64,000 bases of DNA from Saprospiraceae bacterium (GCA_016709995.1 JADJLQ010000001.1:1150001-1214000); one strand, 5' to 3'. Positions 37,501 to 45,864 are shown, counted from the first letter of the stretch. Program-made: numbers and translations. The notes: generated by a model not told the origin, from the letters alone.

Positions 37501-40441
37501 AATCCAGTATATCCCACTCTCTTCTGATGACCATGCCATTACCACAAAGTGGAAATACAACATCATGGTAAGTGGTTTTAAGGTTACAAAGTGCCTTCGG
37601 AGAAGGATACATATCAAAAGTATCTAAAAAAGGCACTACCTGAAAATCTTCAGAGATCAATCCGTCCCTCTGATAACTCAGCAATGAATCAGGTATGAAA
37701 AACTCAGCAGGAGATCCTGCAAAAAGATCACAATTGAGATTCAGTTTATCAGGCCCGTTCACTTCCGAAAAAGTCGACTTTTTAATTAAAAATGTGTCCT
37801 GGCAAACATTCGAATTTTGCCATTGGTCAGTTGCGATCACTATTCTAATCATCCTACCCAGGAAGGTATGATCACATGCCGAGTCAGAGTATAAAATCTG
37901 CTGCACATACCTGACAGTACCTGCACAGCCATCCACCACCGAATCGAGGGTGGATAATATGGCACCAAGTTCAAAGCAGGAGACCGTATCCTTCTTGCAT
38001 TGGTATTCAGCCGCTGACTTGTCTTCTGCCATCAGATAGCCCCAACATGAATTACCATAAAGATCTCTGACACTGAAGACCATCTTGTAACCGATATGGC
38101 TGCGATCAAGAATATTACCTTCTTTATAGATCGTAGTACCCTGAGGATAACTGAGCAGTACAGGAAATGAACAATTGCCTGGATTTTGAAGTACATCCTC
38201 TGCAAAGACCGTTTTCTCACAATTGGAGACCGGTAAGCTCACATGGACGAAGTCATTGCAGATCAAATTGCTTTTGGTAGAAAGGAGTTTGACAGAGTCA
38301 CTCGTTGACTCACATTGATATCCAGCATGGTAGGCTGTGTAATATATCGTAGTTGTGCTCCCTGCAGCGACTGTAGTTTGGTAGGCAAGCCCACTATCTA
38401 AAAGTTGCCCTCCAATCAAAGGATCGCCACTATAAAACTTGTAATAATCAACGATGTTTTCCATGGCAGTGTAAGTATGGGTGCCAATGCCTGCAGAATC
38501 ATTTATTGGAAATCCTGCCCACGATGCAGCGGGCAAATAAACATCCGTGGAATCCGTATCACCTTGGCAGATCTGGCTATATCTTCGCAAGGTATTGTCC
38601 TGCGTGGATTGTAGTCCACTTCCCCATTGAGCACCAGGGTCAAATCCTATCTGCCCTATAGCATCTATCAAAATTCCATCATGGGTGAGCTTGATAAAAT
38701 CGTCACCATTAAAATCAAGATTGGGTGATAATTGATTTGATGCATTAATAAAGGCGGGCAGGCTAACCAGATTGTGGCACAAAACAAAAGTCCCGTCCGG
38801 GGGTATCTTTCCTGTTAGATCGATGATGCCCTGTGTTAATAGATTCGTATCCCCATTAAAATAGATAGACACTCGGTAATGCTCCGCATCAAGGTCAACT
38901 GTGTCTGGAGTACCATTATAAATCTCCAAACATTTATTGTTCAAGGAGCCCTCCACATATTCCGAAAAAAACAAATCTGCAGCAGGTTTGATCTGTGGAA
39001 TACCTCCTCCAGCAGGCGTGATAGTCACCGGTCCAATATCACAAACCCCTATATCTTCCAAATGATCAGGAGGGATCATGAAACTGCAATAATCACAAAA
39101 CTGAGTAATCGAGTTAGTCACGGTGTCTTCACAAAGATCATTTAACAATCGATAATATAGAGTATCTCCGCCGGGTATCGGATCGCTGGTAAAGCAGGTG
39201 GTATCACCAGAAATCATAGCAGACCCGGCAATCATCGCCATATAATCCGGTCCTTGAAAAGGTCCTTGCGCAGTACCAAGCCATTTTAAAATCACCTGGT
39301 ATGTACCATTGGCATCAAATGTAGAGCATGCTGTAGTCGAAGCTGATAAAAATGAAAAACCACCACTTACATTAAATGATTGACAATTATCACTCAAGGT
39401 ACCGCAATATCCTGCTGCTATAGAATCTTTGATTTGTGCTGTTGAAACAAATCCACATGCTTGAAAATCAGCCAATTCACCATAATAGGAAAGTCCATAT
39501 ACACAATAATCACCTTCGTCATTGAGTGTAAAGTTTACAGGAAACCCGGATGCATTTAAACCTTCTTTCGATTCTAATATTGTGTCATTTTTAGTGAGTA
39601 GCCACACGTAATTGTATCCAGTTATTCCTGCATTAAAAGTACCGGGTGTCGGCGTTGAGTCTAATACAAAAAGGCCGTTACCATCAGGCATTCTGGCCAA
39701 TGAAGCAGCAGTATTATCACGAAATTGTGTAGTTTGTAAAAGTGTATCCCGTAAAACCGCATCAACTGGCGCGGCATTATTATAAACTACTGCATCAACT
39801 AATCCAATCGCAGTGGCAGCTCCACCGGTATTTGGAAATGAGGCTACTTGATACAATCCAATCGCATCAGGCCCGTTTTGAATAAATCCATTCCCAACAG
39901 TTATCAATGTATCATACAAACTATTTGCTGGGTGAGGATCAGGCACTTTCGGTCCATGTGCTAAAAAAAAGCCACAACTATCTGTGGAAAATCGGTCCAA
40001 ATCTAAAGATCTGTAGGATGCATCATTTGATGCATCTCCATTAAAAAACACAAGCACAAATCCATTTAACGAAGTATTAGGGGGTCCAAGAATCTCGACA
40101 AATTCTGCAGTATCATTACCTTGGGTATCCGGGTCAATCTCATTTATAAAAAACTTATCATAATGTGGCTTGACCAGGTTAGGATCCCTATCAACAAAGC
40201 TGGCGGTAAAATCACCGATTGTCTGACCCAAACATATCTCATCAGGACCATCATAATTAACTGTGCTTGCACCACTCTGACACACCAATCCATCAGGAAG
40301 GGCAATATTGGTATTTTGAAGGGAGGACTGTTTAAGTTTGATGGCTCTTTGATCCCGTTGTTTAGTCACATAATCCCTGGAGATTATGCTCATAAGCAAT
40401 AATAATACCACTGCGTTCCATACCCATATGCGCATAGCCAA
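34523..40441 (-). CDS. Giant T9SS-sorted surface protein with lamin-tail and HYR-like domains
   Basis: A 1972-aa protein, intact. After an N-terminal signal/anchor come two lamin-tail-domain-like modules (about 85-200, FFINEIDPDTQGNDTAEFVE; and about 490-620, FFSEYVEGSLNNKCLEIYNG). A long run of HYR-like cysteine-rich units follows, with motifs such as ITPPTPVCD, DKTPPVASTPDDIEV and SRDNCQ. The last about 80 residues (LSFYPNPFSQSTTINIE to VVKLVLLD) are a T9SS type A sorting domain, so it is exported to the cell surface. From about residue 740 it is collinear with the frameshifted gene at 10850-16297, but it lacks the cohesin- and dockerin-like parts. Probably an adhesin or stalk; the function is unknown. 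Confidence 0.8.
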   Translation of the reverse strand: MAMRIWVWNAVVLLLLMSIISRDYVTKQRDQRAIKLKQSSLQNTNIALPDGLVCQSGASTVNYDGPDEICLGQTIGDFTASFVDRDPNLVKPHYDKFFINEIDPDTQGNDTAEFVEILGPPNTSLNGFVLVFFNGDASNDASYRSLDLDRFSTDSCGFFLAHGPKVPDPHPANSLYDTLITVGNGFIQNGPDAIGLYQVASFPNTGGAATAIGLVDAVVYNNAAPVDAVLRDTLLQTTQFRDNTAASLARMPDGNGLFVLDSTPTPGTFNAGITGYNYVWLLTKNDTILESKEGLNASGFPVNFTLNDEGDYCVYGLSYYGELADFQACGFVSTAQIKDSIAAGYCGTLSDNCQSFNVSGGFSFLSASTTACSTFDANGTYQVILKWLGTAQGPFQGPDYMAMIAGSAMISGDTTCFTSDPIPGGDTLYYRLLNDLCEDTVTNSITQFCDYCSFMIPPDHLEDIGVCDIGPVTITPAGGGIPQIKPAADLFFSEYVEGSLNNKCLEIYNGTPDTVDLDAEHYRVSIYFNGDTNLLTQGIIDLTGKIPPDGTFVLCHNLVSLPAFINASNQLSPNLDFNGDDFIKLTHDGILIDAIGQIGFDPGAQWGSGLQSTQDNTLRRYSQICQGDTDSTDVYLPAASWAGFPINDSAGIGTHTYTAMENIVDYYKFYSGDPLIGGQLLDSGLAYQTTVAAGSTTTIYYTAYHAGYQCESTSDSVKLLSTKSNLICNDFVHVSLPVSNCEKTVFAEDVLQNPGNCSFPVLLSYPQGTTIYKEGNILDRSHIGYKMVFSVRDLYGNSCWGYLMAEDKSAAEYQCKKDTVSCFELGAILSTLDSVVDGCAGTVRYVQQILYSDSACDHTFLGRMIRIVIATDQWQNSNVCQDTFLIKKSTFSEVNGPDKLNLNCDLFAGSPAEFFIPDSLLSYQRDGLISEDFQVVPFLDTFDMYPSPKALCNLKTTYHDVVFPLCGNGMVIRREWDILDWCTLRDTFLIQYIHIEDLAAPRASALSPVLEANANAHDCYGTITRYRRQSFSDCSDHTDAMHYDYPDPAQNGKIVRVEGEILDPIRLPVGVHQVIFTSVDACGHFTEKAVPAIITDITPPTPVCDSHLVTTVDPQTCWSRIYATDLDQGSRDNCQSTLHFAAASMDSIVYWQNYWYGYLEQKCGKTAYWAHINTYQNLIDHWINCYVFGDYVELASCVDKQVVLRAYEADYIPLYDPHGTILTNHEWYCLHATSFGRTELNYSYFKSGFKSVTRPKLDCIDTLRLRYYDAPVFDPEESYLPTQRKKAYCTLSLLDSSRLLTNGCNGIRYNDCMTTVTVVDKTPPVASTPDDIEVFCDGAQYGRAEDICSSSPDKEKNLSDFDCLDLKGQPYFEVECKKENDLDLQDAVDANGLAFGYYSCYNGSLQAHDQDNHSSCDPGSWSPVYCHRWLCQDQYDQSLSKVTDLFSKPYYGVAYDESHGDLIVSDNCGLDTAHTIVSDEQAIQPCGTGWYRRTWKFKDFCGNSTSVSQKIIVLHRSDFEVIFPEDVALACTDLPSLGLALTAKPIISDDECELVSITHTDLRYDIVSESCFKILRTWTVLDECIWSALPHDLHAPEVIVNDTLVADQLNRSCVYRNLKDGGDGYMQYVQIIKVIDTVAPVIELDDKVVCVGDAACLAQLIRLDIKLSDDCDPQGNGVKIQSYIDFDAHAYDQKITSEADADQSLAVVNKILTLTKVPPGKHLILLKAQDLCGNTTELVTRLEVKDCKLPTPYCFDQLSTVIMPSSGNLRIWAKDFDAGSYDNCTAKSHLKFSFGADPSDSSKLITCQDFKNGLSQTFTLNIWVIDETGNKDYCSTSIYITRTLGQNCDSTMGITRPVIKPNQNVVVLPANTTPQPAILESLGVSKKSSISLSFYPNPFSQSTTINIESVSSEIIQYAIVNIQGRVVHQRKTLGQGVHQIKIGKEDLPGPGIYFCQMTIGPNLTVVKLVLLD

Positions 40442-40587
40442 TATACTGTTTGTAGGGGGGAAAGTGCTAAAATATTAACAATTTGATAAATACTTACTAT
40501 AGAGTGCACTATTTGTATTTTAAATCAAGTTGACATTATTTTTTTTATGACCTAATCAATAGTTTATACATTGGTATAATGACTAAT

Positions 40588-40620
40588 TTGTTAATACTTA
40601 ACAAAAAATCTATACTTTTG
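40588..40620 (+). promoter_or_regulatory. Promoter of the micro-lipoprotein/bacilliredoxin unit
   Basis: TTG (40588-40590), 22 nt, TACTTTTG (40613-40620) fits the Bacteroidota consensus. The transcript would start near 40626, giving a leader of about 50 nt before the ATG at 40677. Confidence 0.6.
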
Positions 40621-40676
40621 CACCATCATTTGATCGTTTGAGGTGTTATATGTATATCTTTAAAAATTATTATTAG

Positions 40677-40781
40677 ATGAAAAAGGTATTTTCTAAGAAA
40701 CTATTTTGGGCATTCATTGTTCTTATGATGATATTCGTTGAGGCTTGCAATCGAGGTATTGGTTGCCCCAGCGATTTCTAA
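40677..40781 (+). CDS. 34-aa micro-lipoprotein
   Basis: An open frame of 34 codons. Residues 4-22 form a basic-hydrophobic signal (VFSKKLFWAFIVLMMIFVE), followed by a lipobox-like VEAC with Cys24 and a 10-residue tail (NRGIGCPSDF) with a second Cys. Processing would leave only an 11-residue lipopeptide. It has a good promoter and lies 16 bp before the bacilliredoxin, so cotranscription is likely. No function is known to me; a small membrane peptide of the thiol-redox system is a guess. It is too short for most gene finders. Confidence 0.55.
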   Translation: MKKVFSKKLFWAFIVLMMIFVEACNRGIGCPSDF

Positions 40782-40797
40782 CATCGTAAGTATTTAT

Positions 40798-41163
40798 ATG
40801 GATTGGACTTCTCTTACCTCCCTGGATCAGATTCAGGGCATTGATCGATTACCAAGCAATAAGATTGCATTAATATTTAAGCACAGTACCAGTTGTTCTA
40901 TCAGTCATATAGCCAGAAAAAGATTATTAATTTTTTCGGAAAAAGAAGATCTGAATCAGGTAGGTCTAGAGATATATTATTTAGACCTACTTGCCCACCG
41001 AAATATCAGTAATTATATAGCACATCATTATTCGGTACATCACGAATCCCCCCAAGTATTATTGATACGCAATGGGGAATGTTTTTATGATAGCTCTCAC
41101 CTTGATATCACCAGTGAAGAATTATCAGAGCAGATATTCTCCGTTGCTCCAGCTTCAATTTAA
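40798..41163 (+). CDS. ytxJ: Bacilliredoxin of the YtxJ type
   Basis: A 121-aa thioredoxin-fold protein. HSTSCSISHIARKRL (29-43) holds the single active-site Cys33 of the YtxJ/BrxC group (bacillithiol system redox-active protein), and SPQVLLIRNGE is the strand with the cis-Pro. It would remove bacillithiol from mixed disulfides. The start at 40798 (MDWTSL) was chosen; an open frame from 40738 would overlap the micro-lipoprotein in another frame. It overlaps the convergent respiratory operon end by 9 bp. Confidence 0.85.
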   Translation: MDWTSLTSLDQIQGIDRLPSNKIALIFKHSTSCSISHIARKRLLIFSEKEDLNQVGLEIYYLDLLAHRNISNYIAHHYSVHHESPQVLLIRNGECFYDSSHLDITSEELSEQIFSVAPASI

Positions 41164-41433
41164 GCTTGCACCAGGGTCACCGGAGGCATCGGAAGCATTA
41201 TCCCAATCTTGCTGTTTCTTTTTATTTTTATGCCATACATAAGCCAATGTACCCACAAGAATATATGGCATCAGCAACATGTACATGATACCTGCATTGA
41301 TGGTCCTACCTATGGTACCTCCATTTTCCAAATTGGATTCGACAGACATCCTGCACATTGGGCATTGTGCAGAAATCAGACCCACCGTCAATAAGAGTCC
41401 AATCAGCAAAAATAAGCGACGCCAGTTTTTCAT
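41155..41433 (-). CDS. Small CPMC-motif membrane protein of the oxidase operon
   Basis: A 92-aa protein with a signal or membrane segment (about 5-22), then AQCPMCRMSVESNLENGG and a second membrane segment (about 49-67, MYMLLMPYILVGTLAYVW), ending in a charged tail. The CPMC pair resembles a metal- or redox-binding dicysteine. I recall similar small proteins at the end of cytochrome oxidase clusters in Bacteroidota, so a role in copper delivery or assembly is possible. It is the last gene of the operon. Confidence 0.6.
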   Translation of the reverse strand: MKNWRRLFLLIGLLLTVGLISAQCPMCRMSVESNLENGGTIGRTINAGIMYMLLMPYILVGTLAYVWHKNKKKQQDWDNASDASGDPGASLN

Positions 41434-41460
41434 AGCTGCAAATTTAGGGATTATCTGGCA

Positions 41461-42015
41461 TCACATGCATGATCTTAACATTAAATAGATCACTGGCCCC
41501 GTAATGGCAATATATAACCACAATGGGAAAGCCCACTTGGCCATTTTCTTATGTAATTCTATTTGTCCGGTATAGGCCCTGATAAAAGTATATAATATCA
41601 CCGGTAGAATGACAGCTGCCAAAATAATATGCGTGGCAAGCATGATTAAATAAAAATACCGAATGCCTCCTTCATGACAATATTTGGTCTCTGGCGTCGT
41701 CAGGTGATAAACGATATAAGATAACAAAAACAGGCCGGAGAAAATCATATTGGCGATCATCAATCGCTTATGCCATATTATATTATTGTTTTTTATAAAA
41801 TAATATGCCAGCAGCAAACCGATCGCTGTGATCGCATTGAGTGTGGAATGGAAGGCTGCCAACCAGCTAAAATCTATCGAAGTATCCACGTGCAGTCGCC
41901 TTAAAGATGCTACTACCAATATGACGATGATAGATACGATCAAGGCTATGCGGTTGAGCCTTTTAGCCAGTTGCGGTTGATATTTAGGTATTATATTATC
42001 CATAGTATTTTTCAT
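41461..42015 (-). CDS. DUF420 membrane protein (oxidase-associated)
   Basis: A 184-aa protein with five predicted membrane segments. The pattern HSTLNAITAIGLLLAYYFIK, KRLMIANMIFSGLFLLSYIVYH and YLIMLATHIILAA with conserved histidines matches DUF420 (YozB/CtaM-like), a family that accompanies caa3/aa3 oxidases and is needed for oxidase maturation in Staphylococcus. Its start overlaps the stop of the LTA-synthase-like gene by 4 bp. Confidence 0.82.
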   Translation of the reverse strand: MKNTMDNIIPKYQPQLAKRLNRIALIVSIIVILVVASLRRLHVDTSIDFSWLAAFHSTLNAITAIGLLLAYYFIKNNNIIWHKRLMIANMIFSGLFLLSYIVYHLTTPETKYCHEGGIRYFYLIMLATHIILAAVILPVILYTFIRAYTGQIELHKKMAKWAFPLWLYIAITGPVIYLMLRSCM

Positions 42016-43949
42016 TGAGTCTCTGTCAATTTATCTTTCAATATCCGTTGATTATATTGTTGAATGATGGCTTGGAGGAAAGTCAACTTCGTCTTTTCAA
42101 GATTAGAATTCTTACCCAATAAGCTTTCACCTATTTCCATGGAAGAAGTTATTGGATTCAAACCCGTCAGTTTTTTACCATCTATGCTAGTCAAAACCTC
42201 TCCATCGACAATACACTGGTACTGGTCATTGATATAGTTTAGCGCAAAGTGATTTGCTGAAGTGTCCAGGATACTATTGCCAAAAGCTACGAAGGATTGA
42301 TCAAAATTCAATATATCCAGGATCGTTGGCATGATATCAGTTTGTTGAGTCACCTTCTCATACTCTCCTTTTAAATTTCCTCCCGGGAGGTAATATAGTA
42401 TAGGTATCGAAAAAGCTCCTACAGAAGAATTATACTTCTGTGACCAGGCAACCGTGCTGTGATCCGCTGTGATGACAAATAATGTATTCTTGTACCATTC
42501 TTTTTGTGAAGCGGATTCAAAAAATCGTTTTAAAGCATAATCTGTGTATCCAACATTCTGATGTACCGGCAACTTTCCTTTATCAAATTTACCGGTGTAT
42601 CTGGTAGGTACCTCAAAAGGATGGTGAGAAGACAAAGTAAAGCAAACTCCCAGAAAAGGAGATTTCAGTGTCGATAAAGATTTGTCAAAAAACTGTAAAA
42701 ACTCCTCATCCCAGATACCCCATATACCATCATAATCGTCATCATTGTTGTATTCTGTTTTGCCCCAATATTGGTCAAAATGAGCAATTTTTGAAAAAGC
42801 TTCAAAACCCATAGAACCGTTAGGTGCACCATGGGCAAATACGGATTGATACCCTTTAGGTTGCAGCAATGAAGCCAAAGAGTTTATTTTATCCAGGCTG
42901 TTGTGTGATAACACGTAGGGCACTATGAGCGAAGGAAGACCGGCCAGGACAGATGGCATCGCATCGATCGATTTACGACCATTGGCGAATGCATTGGTGC
43001 ATACAAGACTTTGTTTCATCAAACTATCCAAAAATGGCGTATAGCCCTTGTATTGGCCTCCATCAAGATCAGGGTTGAGCAGCCCGGAATGTTCTTTAGA
43101 ATAACTCTCTAAAATCAGAATCACCACATTCAATGCTCTAAACGAATCAGCTGGATGGTGATAATTTTTGACAGGGTCAAAAATCGTTCTTGCTTCTGAT
43201 TCATTCATAAAAGTTTCTGCAGAGTATGCTTTTTTGTCTATGGTCCGAATGATACTAAATGGCGTATTGAGTACGATCGGCATATACTCCGGTTTTTTGA
43301 CATAGGCTCCGGCATTGCTCAAAGTGATAGGCCTGGTAGAATGTTTAAAACCTCCGCGCATCCCTGCAATGACCAAACCTATCATCACTGCCAAAGTCAC
43401 CAACTGCACAGCAACAAACCTGGTCACGGAGGGATTGCCCCAGACGAAGTATGGAATTTTTCTGTACAGATAAATAAAAGCCCCTATCAGCGCAATCAAG
43501 AGAAATACTACATACCAATGGCTTGATGCAAAACTCCCCAAAATCAGGGATACATTGCTCTCTCCCACCCAATGACCGAAGTCGGCTGTCAACCTTTTGA
43601 GGTTAAATTCGAAATAATAAAAATCAACTACGTTGAGTAACAAGCCTACAATGTTGACCAATAAAAACCCGGTATCCATAATACCTTTGTATATCGGATT
43701 TAGCAATACGCTTCGAAATGGTAGCAACCACCCAAGAATGAAAATCGCATTAAGGTAGGCGATGGCTGAAGTGTCAAAATATACACCTCCTCTTAGTATA
43801 TTGAACCACTCTCCCGCCGAAATCGAACCAAATATACCCTGGTTGATAAAATAGAACACCAATCTGCACACAGAATAAAACAGATATAGCAATCCAATTT
43901 TTAGGATGATGGAGGTAATGCTTTGCTTAAATGACCAATTGATCTGCAT
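42012..43949 (-). CDS. LTA-synthase-family phosphotransferase (sulfatase fold)
   Basis: A 645-aa protein with about five N-terminal membrane helices (to about residue 200) and a C-terminal periplasmic sulfatase-type catalytic domain. VVILILESYSKEHSG has the metal-ligand Glu, GRKSIDAMPSVLAGLPS supplies the nucleophile Ser in place of the usual Thr, and FVITADHSTVAW holds the metal-binding Asp-His pair. Relatives move phosphoglycerol or phosphoethanolamine to lipids or glycans; Gram-negative members do not make classical lipoteichoic acid. It lies between the SCO-like gene and DUF420, inside the oxidase operon, which is odd for this family. Confidence 0.83.
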   Translation of the reverse strand: MQINWSFKQSITSIILKIGLLYLFYSVCRLVFYFINQGIFGSISAGEWFNILRGGVYFDTSAIAYLNAIFILGWLLPFRSVLLNPIYKGIMDTGFLLVNIVGLLLNVVDFYYFEFNLKRLTADFGHWVGESNVSLILGSFASSHWYVVFLLIALIGAFIYLYRKIPYFVWGNPSVTRFVAVQLVTLAVMIGLVIAGMRGGFKHSTRPITLSNAGAYVKKPEYMPIVLNTPFSIIRTIDKKAYSAETFMNESEARTIFDPVKNYHHPADSFRALNVVILILESYSKEHSGLLNPDLDGGQYKGYTPFLDSLMKQSLVCTNAFANGRKSIDAMPSVLAGLPSLIVPYVLSHNSLDKINSLASLLQPKGYQSVFAHGAPNGSMGFEAFSKIAHFDQYWGKTEYNNDDDYDGIWGIWDEEFLQFFDKSLSTLKSPFLGVCFTLSSHHPFEVPTRYTGKFDKGKLPVHQNVGYTDYALKRFFESASQKEWYKNTLFVITADHSTVAWSQKYNSSVGAFSIPILYYLPGGNLKGEYEKVTQQTDIMPTILDILNFDQSFVAFGNSILDTSANHFALNYINDQYQCIVDGEVLTSIDGKKLTGLNPITSSMEIGESLLGKNSNLEKTKLTFLQAIIQQYNQRILKDKLTETQ

Positions 43950-43978
43950 AGTTTAAAAAAATACGGCAGGCCCTAAGC

Positions 43979-44485
43979 TTACTTCTTAGTGACTAACAAG
44001 GCAACATGTTCTACCAGCCTGGTCTGCTGCAAAGATTCACGAAAATCATAAGTATGTAAGATCTGATTTTTGTCATCCGTCAAAATAAAACTGCATGGCG
44101 TTGAGAGGAAGCTGTCAGAATTGGAAATTGAATTGACAAGTTTGACCTTTCCGGTAGCAACCCACTTTTCAGATGTTGCAGGATCATACCTTGAATAAAA
44201 AGCAGAATCGTTGACAAATACAAAAAGCATTTTTTCAGGTAAAAACTGCTCTATAAGCGATTTAACAGCGAAGGTATCCGGGCAAACACTTCCAATCAAT
44301 CTTAGAGAAGCTTCCGAATGAATAAAAGATGCCAACTGAGTTGGGAGCTCACCTTTAACAGCCAGCTCCTGCATCGCTATTTTTCTGAGCGAAGCTCCTT
44401 TGAAAGAATAATACAACGAAATCGTCGGCAGCGCCAACAGAATGAATAGTGTAATAATGATGGATGGCGTTGCTTTCCTATTCAC
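43979..44485 (-). CDS. SCO-like thioredoxin-fold protein lacking the copper motif
   Basis: A 168-aa protein with one N-terminal membrane anchor (about 9-29). Its position between subunit IV and DUF420 is where Bacteroidota oxidase operons carry SCO1/SenC. The tail CSFILTDDKNQILHTYD resembles the last strands of SCO proteins. However, the copper-binding CxxxC and its partner His are absent: only single cysteines appear in SVCPDT and STPCS. It may be a degenerate SCO, or another redoxin-like factor. No activity can be assigned. Confidence 0.5.
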   Translation of the reverse strand: MNRKATPSIIITLFILLALPTISLYYSFKGASLRKIAMQELAVKGELPTQLASFIHSEASLRLIGSVCPDTFAVKSLIEQFLPEKMLFVFVNDSAFYSRYDPATSEKWVATGKVKLVNSISNSDSFLSTPCSFILTDDKNQILHTYDFRESLQQTRLVEHVALLVTKK

Positions 44486-44502
44486 TCTAAGGGTTAAATT
44501 GA

Positions 44503-44925
44503 TTAATGTACATCCTGAATCTCAAGGACAGGTTCTTTATGTTCCCCTTGAGGTGTGATAGATTCTTTGACTTCGATTTTATCAGCAGTCCTCACATAAT
44601 TACGATCATTGAACCAGTGATTTCCTTCACTAAAGAAGGCGATCATGGCCCAGATTAAAAGTGTCATGGGGAGCAATACAGCCATAGCCAGCGTTTTCAC
44701 TTCATACTTCATATGCATAAATTCATAAATGATAAAATATGCTTTATACAAACTCAGACTAATCATCAGCGGATACATAATCCATTTGGCAAGGTGAAAC
44801 CCATTGATAATATGACCGTTGCCTATCAAGGCAATGAATACCTCCAGCAAAGTGATGACGGCCAATAATCGCAATCCTTTAAATACCACGAGTTTACTTT
44901 CTTCATATGTTAAATGACCTGACAT
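44503..44925 (-). CDS. Cytochrome c oxidase subunit IV family protein
   Basis: A 140-aa protein with three membrane helices (about 16-35, 45-66, 78-97: LLAVITLLEVFIALIG, WIMYPLMISLSLYKAYFI, TLAMAVLLPMTLLIWAMIAF). Size and spacing fit the bacterial CoxIV/CaaD family. The start at 44925 (MSGHLTYEES) avoids overlap with the subunit III gene; the longer frame from 45006 does not. The charged C-terminal tail (about 100-140) is longer than in most relatives. Confidence 0.8.
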   Translation of the reverse strand: MSGHLTYEESKLVVFKGLRLLAVITLLEVFIALIGNGHIINGFHLAKWIMYPLMISLSLYKAYFIIYEFMHMKYEVKTLAMAVLLPMTLLIWAMIAFFSEGNHWFNDRNYVRTADKIEVKESITPQGEHKEPVLEIQDVH

Positions 44926-44977
44926 ATCGATATATTTTGAAGTTTTTTTTATTGAAGATGAATATCTAAAAAGTTGG

Positions 44978-45850
44978 TTATAATAGATAGAAAACAAGGA
45001 ATACAAATACCCATACTAAATCCACAAAGTGCCAGTACAATCCTATTTTTTCCACCATTTCATAACCATTTTTACGTGCTGCGTATACTCCACTGGCAGC
45101 ATTGATGGCGATAATAGCCAAAAATAATACTCCAGAAAAAACGTGAAAACCGTGAAAACCGGTTATGAAAAAGAATAGGGCGCCAAATGCCTTAGGCCCA
45201 AAAGATAACTGCTTTACTTTTCCTTTGTCCGGACCATCTGTAACCCGATATTTACGTAAACTAAATTCTTCTCCATGTTTGTGAATTAAATAGGAATCCC
45301 CCTTTTTAATCGTCTCCTCTTTGCCGTCCAGCATAGCTACGGTGCCATCTTCATTGAGATAGACCCCATCTTCCATGTGTCGGCTGAATGGGTTTTTAGT
45401 GAGCTTGACATTCTCTTTCACGATCAGTGTCGTCCACTCCCAGGCCTGGCATCCAAGGAAAGTTGCTCCCCCAATGATAGTAAGAATCATCCAAAATACC
45501 ACTCCATTACGATTCTCCCGATGGCCTTCCTGCACTGCACGCACCATGGTAACAGAGCTTATGATCAATACAAAAGTCATAAAAGTCACGAATATCAAGG
45601 GAGCTTTGCCCTCATAGAAGGGTATCGATTCAAATACATGATCTGGCAACGGCCAGGTAGGCATACTAAATCTTAAAGCTCCATAGGCTATCAAAAAACC
45701 AGAAAAAGTAAAAGCATCTGAAATCAAAAAATACCACATCATCAGCTTTCCATAACTCGCCTTAAAAGGCTCTTTGCCTCCACCCCATAGATTCTGATCA
45801 TCTTGCGCATGATCTGTATGAATATTTTCGGTCATTGTATTGGTTGACAT
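44978..45850 (-). CDS. ctaE: Cytochrome c oxidase subunit III with a soluble insertion
   Basis: A 290-aa membrane protein. YGKLMMWYFLISDAFTFSGF opens the subunit III fold, and LYWHFVDLVWVFVFLVF closes it, with the family WHFVD motif. A hydrophilic insertion of about 70 residues (about 145-215, with KNPFSRHMEDGVYLNEDG and RKYRVTDGPDKGKVKQL) sits between membrane helices. A second subunit-III-type gene follows, so the two may share the usual seven helices or form a paired assembly. Confidence 0.87.
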   Translation of the reverse strand: MSTNTMTENIHTDHAQDDQNLWGGGKEPFKASYGKLMMWYFLISDAFTFSGFLIAYGALRFSMPTWPLPDHVFESIPFYEGKAPLIFVTFMTFVLIISSVTMVRAVQEGHRENRNGVVFWMILTIIGGATFLGCQAWEWTTLIVKENVKLTKNPFSRHMEDGVYLNEDGTVAMLDGKEETIKKGDSYLIHKHGEEFSLRKYRVTDGPDKGKVKQLSFGPKAFGALFFFITGFHGFHVFSGVLFLAIIAINAASGVYAARKNGYEMVEKIGLYWHFVDLVWVFVFLVFYLL

Positions 45851-45864
45851 GAAATATTATTTAA

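Noticed and set aside
40738..40797. N-terminal extension of the bacilliredoxin
   Set aside because: It overlaps the micro-lipoprotein in another frame and has no family similarity.
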